Assembly: GCA_017640785.1 (NCBI GenBank)
Contig: JAEPPZ010000006.1
Location: 178,418-242,417 of the forward strand
Origin: Balneola sp.
GTDB lineage: Bacteria > Bacteroidota > Rhodothermia > Balneolales > Balneolaceae
Reading direction: 5' to 3'
DNA length: 64,000 nt
Made by a program: the position numbers and the translations under genes. Of the stretch, positions 35,403-44,732 are shown one piece after another; the stretch's first letter is position 1, and each line of letters starts with the position of its first letter. The notes under the pieces were generated by a model that was not told the origin of the DNA, ran no database searches, and saw nothing but the letters and a program-made list of their open reading frames with translations.

Positions 35403-38186
35403 TTAACCGCCGAACCAATAACTAAATTTAACTAAGAATACATTGGTTGGCTCCGGTTCAAACAGGCCTCTGAAATCATTACCAAAGTTGAATTCTCCAT
35501 TTGGTCTAAATCCGCTTCTTTGTTGTTGCCATACCAGAAAGAAAGTGGAACCCGGACTATACTCCCATCTGAATACAGCATTACCCTGCAAAGATGACAC
35601 ATTAAAATCCAACGGTCTTACAGTAAATTCGTCTTCACCGCCGGCTCCATCAGGATCCACATTATAGCTTCCATCTGCGTTTTGGGTAACCGAACCTTTG
35701 TCCTCTCCATATACATCAAATCCGAAACCGCCGGGGTTGTTAAACTCTTTAAGCTTTGAATACTTTCCAGAAGCAATAAATGGTCTTACATAAGTCTGTA
35801 AACTCATTTTCGTATTGAAAGTCCAGTTCAATCTGAAAGATGTTGAGAAATTTGTCTGTTTAATATCAGAAAAGACATATCTGTTTCCGAACGTTTTACT
35901 TTCATCTAAGGCGTTTTCAGCTTGCTCTCTTCTTAGAATAAATTGGTCTACATCATTTTGATAACCATACTCAGGTTCAACTGAGATCTGAATAAATGTA
36001 GTCGGTCTGTAAGATAAGTAGCCCCAGAAATAATGATCGTATTCGCCTACCCTGTCCTCTCTGTGAAATTGACCAATACCTCCTGATAACCTCTTTGATC
36101 GATTTGAGTTGATATTGAAATTAAAATTCCAACTTCCGGGCATTAGGAAAGTAGGTCCTCCTCGGGTTATTCTGTCCGAAATAGTGTCAAAATTTGCATT
36201 AGCGTTTATATTAAAAGACCATAGGTTTTTAAATTGGAAATATCCACCCGCATTATAACCACGAGAGATCAGATCATTATCGAAATTCCATGCATGAGTT
36301 GTATAACTCCATAAATTAATAAACTGTAAGAATTTTGGATCATTTTCCTGATACTGAATACCTGTTGAAACAGCACGGTAATCTGCTCTATTCTGAAAAC
36401 CAATATCATTCGTTTCATAACCTGGAGTAACCATTGATCCGGTAACTGACCATGTCCAATGTTCTCCACTGGCTTTTTGCAAACTCAACTCTGAAGCTAA
36501 TCCACTCAAACTCGTTTTATTGGTATCAACCGAAAGTCCCTCGGAGTCTATTCTTTGGTAGTATCTTTGAGGAGCATTCTGGGTTCTTGTGATGGCATCC
36601 GTTGTACCAAATACAGAACTTACAGAAGCAGTACCACTCACAATCCAGGAACGATCATTCCAGCCATGCTCAAAATCAGCTCCTGATATGAAAGCAGAGT
36701 TATGGAGTCTGTTTTCGAAATAAGTTCCATCAATATCCCGGTTCATTCCACTAAAGAATCCACCTACCACAGTATTCCCACTGTTAAAATCTTGTTTTAA
36801 TCTGCTCACAAGAAAATTATTGGAAGGCTGAGCTATAAAATTACCTTTTGTGGTATTCCCATTATCCAGATTTGCCGTATAATTTGATCTTTCTTCCAAT
36901 GTTCTTGCATAAAGAGTTCCAACTGATAAACCAGACTTAGTTTTACCACTTAGTTTAGCAGCTCCAAGAATTTTCGTTTGATTCGGTGTGTTTGTATAAG
37001 TTGAATTCGTTTGATCGGGATCAAATAAACTATTTCCACTAAACTGATTAGCTTCTGATAAATTCCCCTGAGGAGAACGTCCTATTCTTCTCGAATAAAA
37101 AGTATTCGGATTACCGTAATTGTTATATGTCTTTGTGCCTCCAAATCTGAATATTTCGTTTCCTTCTAAGAAGAATGGTCTTCTTTCTGAAAAGAACTGC
37201 TCAAATTGTGAAAGGTTTATGGTAGCCGGATCTGCTTCAACCTGGCCAAAGTCAGGATTTATAGTAGCTGTTAGCGTCAGATCAGAAGTAACACCATATT
37301 TAATGTCTCCACCAATATTGGCATCCAACTCATTTTCATTGTAGTATGGGTTGTTTGGATTACCAGGTGCTCGTTCCAAAACGGATGATACATAAGGAGT
37401 AATTTCCAATCTTCTGGGCTCTTCCAGATCTCTGATACCATTTAATCGTCCGAACAAAGAAACACTTCCGGATGCTGACTGAGAAGTCGGAGCCCAAAAG
37501 TTATACTCCTGATGCCTTGCTATTCTTCGCTGAAAGTTAACCCCCCATGATTTTATATCATCTTTGGAGCTAAAACGTAATTGCGACATTGGAATTCTCA
37601 TCTCTACTGACCAGCCCCCTTCAACCATTTTTGCTTCAGCTTCCCAAACGGCATCCCATAAAACATCTTCGCCTCTGTCATCAAAATACAGGATATCTTT
37701 TTGAACACCTCTTGGGTTTACAGCAAAAGTAAAAGCCGTTCGCTTGTCATTATAACTGTCTAAACTTACGTACACCCAGTCACTGGTCTCATCTCCATCT
37801 CTTCTGAATAATGATGCAATTACAGAATCAGGAGCATTATCATATGCCATTATACCTACATACACTTCATTGTCTGTATAGAGGATCCTTGCTTCTGTTT
37901 TTTGGGATGGATTTCCTCCGTCACGTGGAGATCTTTGTGTAAAACCTGTAGCTACCGGAGCCGTGGCCCAAATTGCTTCATTAAGTATCCCATCTAATTT
38001 TATATTTTGTCCTGAAATTCTCACAGCTTCCATTGTAGGATTTTGTGCGTATCCGAAGCGATAGTCTATATTATCTTTTTTAAGACTTCTACTTCTCAGT
38101 TCTTCTCTTTCTCCCGGCACATTTTCTTGTGCTTGTACTCCAAAATTTAGGCATAGCAATAGTAGGGTAATGGTAAATTTCCGCAT
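35403..38186 (-). CDS. DUF5916 outer-membrane-type protein with CBM9-like N-terminus
   Basis: This 927-residue exported protein has a signal peptide (about 1-20). A CBM9-like beta-sandwich follows near residues 55-230 (VRISGQNIKLDGILNEAIWA, VYVGIMAYDNAPDSVIASLF, EMRIPMSQLRFSSKD). A long DUF5916 region with barrel-type strands ends WFGG. These proteins are thought to sit in the outer membrane and may bind carbohydrate; a direct function is unknown. It is separated from the sigma/DUF4097 operon by a hairpin at 38218. Confidence 0.88.
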   Translation of the reverse strand: MRKFTITLLLLCLNFGVQAQENVPGEREELRSRSLKKDNIDYRFGYAQNPTMEAVRISGQNIKLDGILNEAIWATAPVATGFTQRSPRDGGNPSQKTEARILYTDNEVYVGIMAYDNAPDSVIASLFRRDGDETSDWVYVSLDSYNDKRTAFTFAVNPRGVQKDILYFDDRGEDVLWDAVWEAEAKMVEGGWSVEMRIPMSQLRFSSKDDIKSWGVNFQRRIARHQEYNFWAPTSQSASGSVSLFGRLNGIRDLEEPRRLEITPYVSSVLERAPGNPNNPYYNENELDANIGGDIKYGVTSDLTLTATINPDFGQVEADPATINLSQFEQFFSERRPFFLEGNEIFRFGGTKTYNNYGNPNTFYSRRIGRSPQGNLSEANQFSGNSLFDPDQTNSTYTNTPNQTKILGAAKLSGKTKSGLSVGTLYARTLEERSNYTANLDNGNTTKGNFIAQPSNNFLVSRLKQDFNSGNTVVGGFFSGMNRDIDGTYFENRLHNSAFISGADFEHGWNDRSWIVSGTASVSSVFGTTDAITRTQNAPQRYYQRIDSEGLSVDTNKTSLSGLASELSLQKASGEHWTWSVTGSMVTPGYETNDIGFQNRADYRAVSTGIQYQENDPKFLQFINLWSYTTHAWNFDNDLISRGYNAGGYFQFKNLWSFNINANANFDTISDRITRGGPTFLMPGSWNFNFNINSNRSKRLSGGIGQFHREDRVGEYDHYFWGYLSYRPTTFIQISVEPEYGYQNDVDQFILRREQAENALDESKTFGNRYVFSDIKQTNFSTSFRLNWTFNTKMSLQTYVRPFIASGKYSKLKEFNNPGGFGFDVYGEDKGSVTQNADGSYNVDPDGAGGEDEFTVRPLDFNVSSLQGNAVFRWEYSPGSTFFLVWQQQRSGFRPNGEFNFGNDFRGLFEPEPTNVFLVKFSYWFGG

Positions 38187-38217
38187 GACAGTAGTGTTTT
38201 AAGGCTTTGGTAAGAAA

Positions 38218-38248
38218 CTGCAAATCATTCTCTCCAAATGATTTGCAG
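38218..38248. terminator. hairpin between DUF4097 and DUF5916 genes
   Basis: A strong inverted repeat, CTGCAAATCATT / AATGATTTGCAG with a seven-base loop, follows the stop of the DUF4097 gene on the minus strand. Only a weak T-run is present (TTTCTT). It probably reduces read-through into the DUF5916 gene. Confidence 0.55.
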
Positions 38249-38307
38249 CATTTTTATTTAACTCTGATAGTTAGACGAGCGCAATTTTAATTCGTTACTC
38301 TGATTTA

Positions 38308-39111
38308 CTATTTTTTACGAATTGAAATATCTCCGTGGAGCGTTTTGAACAGATATTCCGGTCCTCCCCCATTAACCGTACCATATACCCATTTATTTAT
38401 AGATACTTTGTACTGACCTTTTTTAGAAGAGACTTCGGTATCTGTTGGGTTCCGTTCGATGTCCATATCAAAATTCGTGTATACATCTCCCCAGTCTGTT
38501 TTCATTTTCGCAGAAAACTTAGCACTCTCAGGTAAAGCGATCTCTATATCACCGTTTACACCTGTAAACGACATTGGTGCATTGGGGTCGATCTTTACAA
38601 AACTGACTTCGATATCTCCGTTCACACTGTTTACTAATGCCGAGCCGGATATATCCATCACTTCCACATCACCATTTACAGATTCGATCTCCACTTGCCC
38701 TTCCAGGCCTCTTACTTCCACGTCGCCATGTACAGCATTCAGTTTTAGTGAAAAGTTTTTGGGAACGTATACGGTCAGTTCAAGATCATTATGTTGTGGC
38801 TGACTATTTATTTTAACCACATTATTGTCTTCTGTAATCTCCAGGCTTAAGCCTCCTGAAGATATTCTCCTCAAACCATTTTTACGATTATTCCAGTTAT
38901 CGTCGTCGTCATCACCGTTATATTTTACGATAACATCCTGACGATCATGCGTTTGTACAATTATATCGTCAGCATAAACCAGATCGATTCGCAACATCCC
39001 CTTTTGTCCTGGTTTGGATAAAGGAACAGTTATATCATCCTGAGCTGCTAAAGGATTTGATACAACTAACACAAGCAATGCACTAAATAGGGTAATTATT
39101 ATTTTTTTCAT
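38308..39111 (-). CDS. DUF4097 protein (second of pair)
   Basis: This 267-residue exported protein (signal peptide about 1-23) is made of short repeating beta segments such as LNAVHGDVEVRGLEGQVEIE, then SVNGDVEVMDISGSALVN. This is the DUF4097 'toast-rack' pattern of stacked VNGDVEV units. Such proteins are found in sigma/anti-sigma operons and are suspected to be surface or periplasmic sensors or adhesins. It shares the pattern with the next gene, with which it forms a tandem pair. Confidence 0.88.
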   Translation of the reverse strand: MKKIIITLFSALLVLVVSNPLAAQDDITVPLSKPGQKGMLRIDLVYADDIIVQTHDRQDVIVKYNGDDDDDNWNNRKNGLRRISSGGLSLEITEDNNVVKINSQPQHNDLELTVYVPKNFSLKLNAVHGDVEVRGLEGQVEIESVNGDVEVMDISGSALVNSVNGDIEVSFVKIDPNAPMSFTGVNGDIEIALPESAKFSAKMKTDWGDVYTNFDMDIERNPTDTEVSSKKGQYKVSINKWVYGTVNGGGPEYLFKTLHGDISIRKK

Positions 39112-39131
39112 GATTCTCTTATTTCTTGATT

Positions 39132-40010
39132 TTAGTTTCTTTTTCGGATGTAGGCACTTCCATTAACCGTCTCGAATTCCATTTTTGCACCACCGTCTCC
39201 AATTTGGATTGGCGTGGATTTACCGATCCGGTATCTGTAACCTTTTCCGTCTTTTTCCTTGTTCAATTGGGCTTTAAGTCGAGTTACTTGTTCAAAATCT
39301 GTATAGAGATCACCGTGTAAACTTTCAAAAGTTACTACAGCGCCTAAATCTTTTGGGGAATAAATTTCCATGCTTCCGTTTACAGTATTAAATCGTGAAT
39401 CATCTGTCGGACTCTTTGCAAAATATACTTCAATATCACCATTTACCGTATGAGCATGAGTTTTCCCTGCCACTTCTTTTAAAACTACATCTCCGTTTAC
39501 ATTTCCGGCGTCCACACCATTCATCATATTCTCAACGATGAGCTGTCCTCCGTTTACAGTGGATGCTTTTACCATCATACTTTCCGGCATCTTTACTTCG
39601 ATATTGAATTCAAAATGAACTTCGTCATAGTCATCCCATCGGTTTCGATTCCAGTTCATGGAATGTCTCATTTTTCCATCTTTGAAATCCACTTCAACTC
39701 CGGGAGCCTGTACATATACATAAATTTTTCCTTCATGCTCTTCCTGTCTAAGATAGATCTCATCAATGGTTTTTTGATCCAACTCTCCTCTTTTCTTTCG
39801 GATGGTTTTGGAGCCTGTTATAAGGATCTCATCTCCGTCATAACCGCTCACTTTCAAATCACCATTTATGTTTTTTATGATAAACCCATCTATAGATGAC
39901 AAAGCACTTTTCTTTATCTGAATATCGATGCCTTCAGTTACTCTTTTATTTTGAGCGGTTACCTGGACTGCTATCAATCCTACAAGTAATATTCCTATGA
40001 TCTTTTTCAT
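39132..40010 (-). CDS. DUF4097 protein (first of pair)
   Basis: This 292-residue exported protein (signal peptide about 1-19) has DUF4097 strand repeats (IIKNINGDLKVSGYDGDEIL, VENMMNGVDAGNVNGDVVLK, GKTHAHTVNGDIEVYFAKSP). It lies 20 bases before the second DUF4097 gene and 12 after the anti-sigma gene, so one operon is likely. The N-terminal unit is well separated from that of its neighbour, so they are old paralogues rather than a recent duplication. Confidence 0.88.
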   Translation of the reverse strand: MKKIIGILLVGLIAVQVTAQNKRVTEGIDIQIKKSALSSIDGFIIKNINGDLKVSGYDGDEILITGSKTIRKKRGELDQKTIDEIYLRQEEHEGKIYVYVQAPGVEVDFKDGKMRHSMNWNRNRWDDYDEVHFEFNIEVKMPESMMVKASTVNGGQLIVENMMNGVDAGNVNGDVVLKEVAGKTHAHTVNGDIEVYFAKSPTDDSRFNTVNGSMEIYSPKDLGAVVTFESLHGDLYTDFEQVTRLKAQLNKEKDGKGYRYRIGKSTPIQIGDGGAKMEFETVNGSAYIRKRN

Positions 40011-40022
40011 AATGTTCCTTCC

Positions 40023-40802
40023 TTAAAGCGACGCAATAGTGCTTTCCAGTTTCTCTTTTACATTGATGTTTAAATTTCTTTCTTGGATCAGGTTTTCAAA
40101 CTCTGACTTTGAGTTTTGTAATCCCATTTCAACCATGGCATCTGCTAACGCTATAATTACCACATCAGAGTTTTGAGCCCCGATGGCACTAACCAGTCCT
40201 TCGCGTACAGTTTCGTCTTCACCCCATTTCTTCAGGGTTTCAATGGTTTGAACTCTCACATTTACACTTTCATCATTGTTAAGTGTGAATAACAAAGCCC
40301 GAACAGCTTTTTCATCAGCTATCGGTAATTCTGCACTTATATTCACCGCTCTTAACCGGTCTGTTGTGGATGCGCCCTCCAGCATACTAACGATCATCAT
40401 CTCTCTCATATCCTGCATTTGGTCTGTTAATTCATTGATCTGGGAATCGTTGCTGCCTACTTGTGCACCGATAAATCCACCGACTATCAACAGCACAAAA
40501 GCATATGCCAGTCTTGGCATTGTTAATGCTACAAACAGTTCAGTCAACTTTTCTGAAATATTGAACATTGGTTTAGCGGATGCTTTTTCTTCTTCAAGCA
40601 TAGCATAAAACCTGTCGCTCATTTCCGAAGATGGCTCCGGTGTGGAAACCATCTCTAACTCATTATGCAGTTGTTCCATTGCTTTGAAGTCGATCATATC
40701 GATCTCCCCATTGGCAATCAGAGCTTCTACCCTTGCTGTTTCTTGTTCATCTAATTCGCCATTCAAATATTCGGCGATCAGTTCTTCATATTTTTCATTC
40801 AT
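40023..40802 (-). CDS. putative anti-sigma factor with periplasmic HEAT repeats
   Basis: The start at 40802 is the ATG in ATGAATGA, which overlaps the sigma gene stop by eight bases; the GTG at 40817 is an alternative. The 259-residue product opens with a short anti-sigma-like cytoplasmic segment (YEELIAEYLNGELDEQETAR). One membrane helix follows (about 93-112, MPRLAYAFVLLIVGGFIGAQ), then a periplasmic region with two HEAT-like repeats (FTLNNDESVNVRVQTIETLK, then SAIGAQNSDVVIIALADAMV). There is no zinc HXXXCXXC motif. The arrangement suggests a membrane anti-sigma that senses a ligand in its HEAT domain. Confidence 0.75.
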   Translation of the reverse strand: MNEKYEELIAEYLNGELDEQETARVEALIANGEIDMIDFKAMEQLHNELEMVSTPEPSSEMSDRFYAMLEEEKASAKPMFNISEKLTELFVALTMPRLAYAFVLLIVGGFIGAQVGSNDSQINELTDQMQDMREMMIVSMLEGASTTDRLRAVNISAELPIADEKAVRALLFTLNNDESVNVRVQTIETLKKWGEDETVREGLVSAIGAQNSDVVIIALADAMVEMGLQNSKSEFENLIQERNLNINVKEKLESTIASL

Positions 40803-41358
40803 CACTGTATTCCTCACTTAATGTGTGTACAATGTTTTTTAAATCTTTCATTGCCCTAAAGAATCTTACTTTTACTGCACTTTCAGTCACTCCCTGAATC
40901 TCTGCGATCTCTGCGTATTTCAAACCTTCATATCGGCTTAAGATCACTACTTCTTTTTTATCTTCATCAAGTTGATCGAGTGCTTTTTCAAGTATCTTCT
41001 TTCGTTTTGTTCGCTCGTCCATTTCACCAAATTCAGGAGAGGCACCACCCATTCGATCTTCATCAAGCTCTTCTTTTTCATTATGCTTTTTATTTTGGCG
41101 ATAATGATCAATATGCGCATTACGAGCTATGCTGAACATCCATGTTGTAAATGCCCCTGATCCTGAATAGGTGCTTCGATATTTGAGCATTCGCTCGAAC
41201 ACCGATTGAACAAGATCTTCACTCACATCGGTTTGAAACGTTTTCTTGTAAAAAAAACTGTAAAGCGGTCGATTGTAGCGTTCGAATAAAAGGCCCAGTT
41301 TATCCAGGTCTCCTTCCTTCACTTTCATCATTAAAGCTTTATCTGTAGTTGAGTTCAC
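40795..41358 (-). CDS. ECF-type RNA polymerase sigma factor
   Basis: This 187-residue sigma-70 family factor starts at a GTG at 41358. Region 2 is seen in FERYNRPLYSFFYKKTF and SGAFTTWMFSIARNAHIDHY, and region 4 in LDEDKKEVVILSRYEGLKYA, then EIQGVTESAVKVRFFRAM. These fit an extracytoplasmic-function sigma factor. The next gene, overlapping by eight bases, is its probable membrane anti-sigma, and two DUF4097 genes follow, so the group should be an autoregulated envelope response. Confidence 0.93.
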   Translation of the reverse strand: MNSTTDKALMMKVKEGDLDKLGLLFERYNRPLYSFFYKKTFQTDVSEDLVQSVFERMLKYRSTYSGSGAFTTWMFSIARNAHIDHYRQNKKHNEKEELDEDRMGGASPEFGEMDERTKRKKILEKALDQLDEDKKEVVILSRYEGLKYAEIAEIQGVTESAVKVRFFRAMKDLKNIVHTLSEEYSDE

Positions 41359-41412
41359 TTATTTACCGTCTCAATGCCCGAAGTTTTGTGTTCTGTTAGT
41401 TACACTTGGTAT

Positions 41413-41550
41413 TTGGGGAAAGGTTACAAAATAGTTTTGAGTGATTAGTGATGAGTTTTGAATTAGGCTTCAGTAATTCAAAACTCATCATTCAAAACTA
41501 AGAACTTTCCCAAAACTGGCACCCCCTCTATTATAATATTTCTAAAGCAT
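41413..41550. repeat. direct repeat flanking the serine hydrolase, copy A
   Basis: This block starts GGGGAAAGGTTACAAAATAG and runs through a palindrome, then a degenerate tail. It matches 42681-42815 almost base for base over the first 90 positions and at roughly 70% over the last 45. The palindrome (GAGTTTTGAATTA 41453-41465 / TAATTCAAAACTC 41474-41486, loop 8) can fold as a hairpin. It lies just after the serine hydrolase gene on the minus strand. Confidence 0.85.
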
Positions 41551-41551
41551 C
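41514..41551 (-). pseudogene. relic of the 3' end of a MutS-like gene
   Basis: On the minus strand this piece encodes DALEI and, after a one-base shift, IEGVPV, matching NALEIMRIEGLPV at the very C-terminus of the intact MutS-like protein (42776). It is part of copy A of the repeat, so the duplicated unit included the end of the mutS-type gene as well as downstream DNA. It is too short to code for anything today. Confidence 0.55.
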
Positions 41552-41562
41552 CGGTCTTGTTA

Positions 41563-42639
41563 TTAAAGTTTAGCCTCAAAAACCAGATCTATCATTGTAA
41601 GCAGATCATTTCCGGTAAAGGTGTATTCTTTTTCTGTATCTACTCTGTGAACAAGCACCATATTCGAAGACGGATATACTCCAAGCATATGAACCCCGGT
41701 TCCTGTATGATAGAATGATCCGCCTGATCTGTTTTCTGTTGGCGCAAGAACACTCCAAAGCATTCCGTAAGCTAAACCAAATCGTTCATTATAAATGGAA
41801 TGTGGTTTTGTGCTTTCTTCTATCCAGGATTCCGGAATGATCTGAGAACCGTTCCATTTTCCTTTGTTCAAATATAGTTGTCCATACAACGCCATATCTT
41901 TTGCAGACATCCTAAAGTGGTACGCCGGATATTTTGATTTAGATCTTTCGTACTGATAGAATCCATTCGTTAGAGGCAGTTTAAACTCAGATTCATTTTT
42001 AATGGTATCCGCATCAAAAGTTTCATAGCGCCCATCAAAATGATGCATACCCAATGGTTTTGCAATCTGTTCATAATATAATTCGAAAATACTTTCTCCC
42101 GTTTTCTCTTCCAGAATATGTCCCAGCACATTAAAATCCCAGTTGTTGTAGTAATAATGAGATCCGGGTTCTTTAGAATTTCTTTCCGGTTTTCCTCTAA
42201 GCATGCCTTCAGAAACGGCAGCTGCAGAATGATAAACTCCTGATCTTGATTTCAACAGATCTTCTACCGGTGCACTTTTCTCACCATCTGTTAACCCATG
42301 TATATCATCTATTCCAAGTTCAGAAAGCGTAGCATTAGTGTCTATCAAACCATCATGTACAGCAATTCCAAAAATGGAATTCAGCATTGATTTCCTGATA
42401 GAATGAATCGTATGAACTTGTTCTGTATTACCCCATTCAAAGATGATCTTTTCATCAACCATTAAGATCATAGATGAAGAGCCTTTTTCTTCTAAAAATG
42501 CTGATAAAGAATCTAATCCTGATTGTGAAAATCCAAAATCCTCCGGCTCCGCATAATCAAAGGTATATTTTTCATGGTTTGTTGTACAAGCAAAAATCAG
42601 AAATGCGAGAAATAGAATTGATGTGCGAAAAAATGTCAT
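41563..42639 (-). CDS. serine hydrolase lipoprotein, class C beta-lactamase fold
   Basis: The 358-residue product has a lipobox (LIFAC, Cys18). It has the beta-lactamase/transpeptidase fold with SxxK at Ser80-Lys83 (SIRK), YxN at Tyr164-Asn166, and HTGTG near the C-terminus in place of KTG. Relatives include esterases, DD-peptidases and D-amino-acid peptidases, so 'beta-lactamase' is not a function claim. The gene is bounded by two long direct repeats, one carrying a relic of its neighbour's 3' end, which suggests insertion or duplication at this place. Confidence 0.88.
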   Translation of the reverse strand: MTFFRTSILFLAFLIFACTTNHEKYTFDYAEPEDFGFSQSGLDSLSAFLEEKGSSSMILMVDEKIIFEWGNTEQVHTIHSIRKSMLNSIFGIAVHDGLIDTNATLSELGIDDIHGLTDGEKSAPVEDLLKSRSGVYHSAAAVSEGMLRGKPERNSKEPGSHYYYNNWDFNVLGHILEEKTGESIFELYYEQIAKPLGMHHFDGRYETFDADTIKNESEFKLPLTNGFYQYERSKSKYPAYHFRMSAKDMALYGQLYLNKGKWNGSQIIPESWIEESTKPHSIYNERFGLAYGMLWSVLAPTENRSGGSFYHTGTGVHMLGVYPSSNMVLVHRVDTEKEYTFTGNDLLTMIDLVFEAKL

Positions 42640-42680
42640 TACAAATAAAAGATTAGGTTCAGCTTCTACCTACTTACAGT

Positions 42681-42815
42681 TTTGGGAAAGGTTACAAAAT
42701 AGTTTTGAGTGATTAGTTATGAGTTTTGAGTTAGGCTTTGTAATTCAAAACTCATCACTCAAAACTATTAACTCTCTAAACAGGCAACCCTTCTATTCTC
42801 ATTATTTCCAGAGCA
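42681..42815. repeat. direct repeat flanking the serine hydrolase, copy B
   Basis: This is the partner of 41413-41550. Its first 90 bases are nearly the same. The last 40 bases overlap the coding end of the intact MutS-like gene (42776-42815), which shows which copy is the original. Confidence 0.85.
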
Positions 42816-44590
42816 TTGGTACTTGGGCAAGGACCCGATTTCAGCTTGTATTCGAAACTCATTTTTCCACCTTCTATAGATTCCACGAAATGCCAGTTAC
42901 TCAACGCTTCGATTTCAGATTCCAGATCAGCAAGTTCCAGATCATGCGTTGAAACCATTCCGATTCCATTCTTCCCCGCTACTTCCCTTAGAAAAGCTGC
43001 ACTACCAGCGTAACGCTCTTTGTTATTTGTTCCTTTATAGATCTCGTCCACAAAAAAGAACAATGGCTGATCTTCATCATTGTTTAACTTGTCTAATAAT
43101 TCCCGAAGACGCTTTACTTCAGCATAAAAATGAGACAAACCGTCGCCCAGCGAATCATTCACATTGATGCTGGTAAAGATTCTGTATAAACCTGTATTTA
43201 ATGATTTAGCGTTTGTAGGCGCTCCGGAATAAGCCAAAACTAAATTGATTCCCACCGTTCTGAGAAATGTACTTTTACCGGCCATATTCGAACCTGTAAT
43301 CAAAAACAGATCTTTTCCTGGATACACTTCGAAATCGTTAGCTACTTTTTGGTTTTCAAGAATCAACGGATGACCAAGATCTTCTGCCGTAAACAAAGCA
43401 TCTGTATCTTTAATGAATGTTGGGAAAGAATAACCATCATTCAGAAAAGCAAAATTTGCCATAGAATTTAAGGCTTCAAGTTCGTAAAACTTATCGAGCC
43501 ATTTAGTGATTTTTGGCTCCAATTCCTCTTTCAGGTTTTCCAGTCGCATCGAAAAATATAGATCCCATGGAATAACTAAGTTCATAAGCGGACCTAATAC
43601 CTGATTTTTTTGTACAGAGGCTGCGATAGCAAATCTCCTCACTTTTTTCAGGATCACAGACGGCTTTTCATCCTCTTTCTGATATACTTTTAAGAATTGT
43701 GATATTTCTTTGTCATCACTTGCTTTAAATCGTTCAACATGACTCAAAATATTACTGAAGCTTCCCAGTAGTTTCTCCATTTGAAAAGCTGCATCAAACA
43801 ATCCTTTCACCTTATCACCGGTAAACTTAAGAGCGGAAAGATAACTGACAAACGAGATCACAACATATACACTACTGAGCTTACCGATCATTGCCAAAAT
43901 TCCTAATGTCACATTTGATACCGAAAGAATGAACATGATTACAAGGGGAAGAATAAAACCCGTTTTCTTTGGAAGTCGCAGCCAGTCCAACATATGCTCC
44001 ATACTCCATTCATATCTACCGGTTTTACTTTTAGTGAATAAAGCCTCTACTCTGAGTTTATCTCTGAATAATTGTAGTGGAGCTAATTCCTGTATCAATT
44101 GCTGTCGCTTATTTATTGATTCTACATCTTTAGACTGATTGAGCAACCAACCGGAAAGCACATTTGAGCTTCCTTCATAGATCGATGTATCCATCAACTG
44201 AAACAATGACCTTTTCCCGATGATGTTTAAGTCCTGGGCGTAAGGATGGTTCAAAAAATTATCTCTGTTTATATTTCTGAAGGGTATTCCATCCCAGTTC
44301 AGCTCCAGACGTGCAATTTGCTCTTTCTTGATTTGCTTCAGAAACCCAAGTTTCTCAATGAATTGCTCAACTTTTTTATGTCTGCCCATCAGGTTCAGAA
44401 ATACAATCACTGCTCCGATCAAAATCACCGAATAAACTAAATCGTGTAAACGACCACTTGCCAGAAAAGCGAAAAGCAAAGTCAACATAAAGATAGTTAA
44501 CCGTGCTCCTGATATTTTACTGCTCAACTTAGTATACAACTCAATCTTTCTGTCAATACGAGCTATATGTTCTTCAAATAATTTCTTCAA
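42776..44590 (-). CDS. membrane-anchored MutS-family ATPase
   Basis: The start is TTG at 44590 (KKLFEEHIARIDRKIELYTK). Two hydrophobic hairpins occur early (about 32-67) and centrally (about 210-255), so this MutS-like ATPase is membrane-bound, unlike MutS1. The MutS V-type ATPase core is intact: Walker A GSNMAGKSTFLRT (about 430), Walker B FFVDEIYKGTNN (about 510) and the STHD motif. There is no mismatch-binding domain I. The neighbouring stand-alone Smr protein could supply the nuclease normally fused to MutS2. Its action on DNA is family inference. Confidence 0.88.
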   Translation of the reverse strand: MKKLFEEHIARIDRKIELYTKLSSKISGARLTIFMLTLLFAFLASGRLHDLVYSVILIGAVIVFLNLMGRHKKVEQFIEKLGFLKQIKKEQIARLELNWDGIPFRNINRDNFLNHPYAQDLNIIGKRSLFQLMDTSIYEGSSNVLSGWLLNQSKDVESINKRQQLIQELAPLQLFRDKLRVEALFTKSKTGRYEWSMEHMLDWLRLPKKTGFILPLVIMFILSVSNVTLGILAMIGKLSSVYVVISFVSYLSALKFTGDKVKGLFDAAFQMEKLLGSFSNILSHVERFKASDDKEISQFLKVYQKEDEKPSVILKKVRRFAIAASVQKNQVLGPLMNLVIPWDLYFSMRLENLKEELEPKITKWLDKFYELEALNSMANFAFLNDGYSFPTFIKDTDALFTAEDLGHPLILENQKVANDFEVYPGKDLFLITGSNMAGKSTFLRTVGINLVLAYSGAPTNAKSLNTGLYRIFTSINVNDSLGDGLSHFYAEVKRLRELLDKLNNDEDQPLFFFVDEIYKGTNNKERYAGSAAFLREVAGKNGIGMVSTHDLELADLESEIEALSNWHFVESIEGGKMSFEYKLKSGPCPSTNALEIMRIEGLPV

Positions 44591-44667
44591 CTTTGGATAG
44601 ATTTAGATAGTTATCACTTTTCAAATTTAAGGACCCTCTTTTTTTAAAGATTACAGATTTAATCAAA

Positions 44668-44732
44668 GTTAATAGTTAATTGTTATTTGTGAATAGTGGT
44701 ACACAAAAAACTAATAACCATTAACTATTAAC
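44668..44732. repeat. inverted repeat overlapping the smr stop
   Basis: GTTAATAGTTAAT at 44668-44680 is exactly complementary to ATTAACTATTAAC at 44720-44732, with a 39-base loop. The right arm includes the stop codon of the Smr gene. It is one of several similar AT-rich palindromes made of GTTAT/GTGATTAG words between 41 and 49 kb. Confidence 0.7.
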
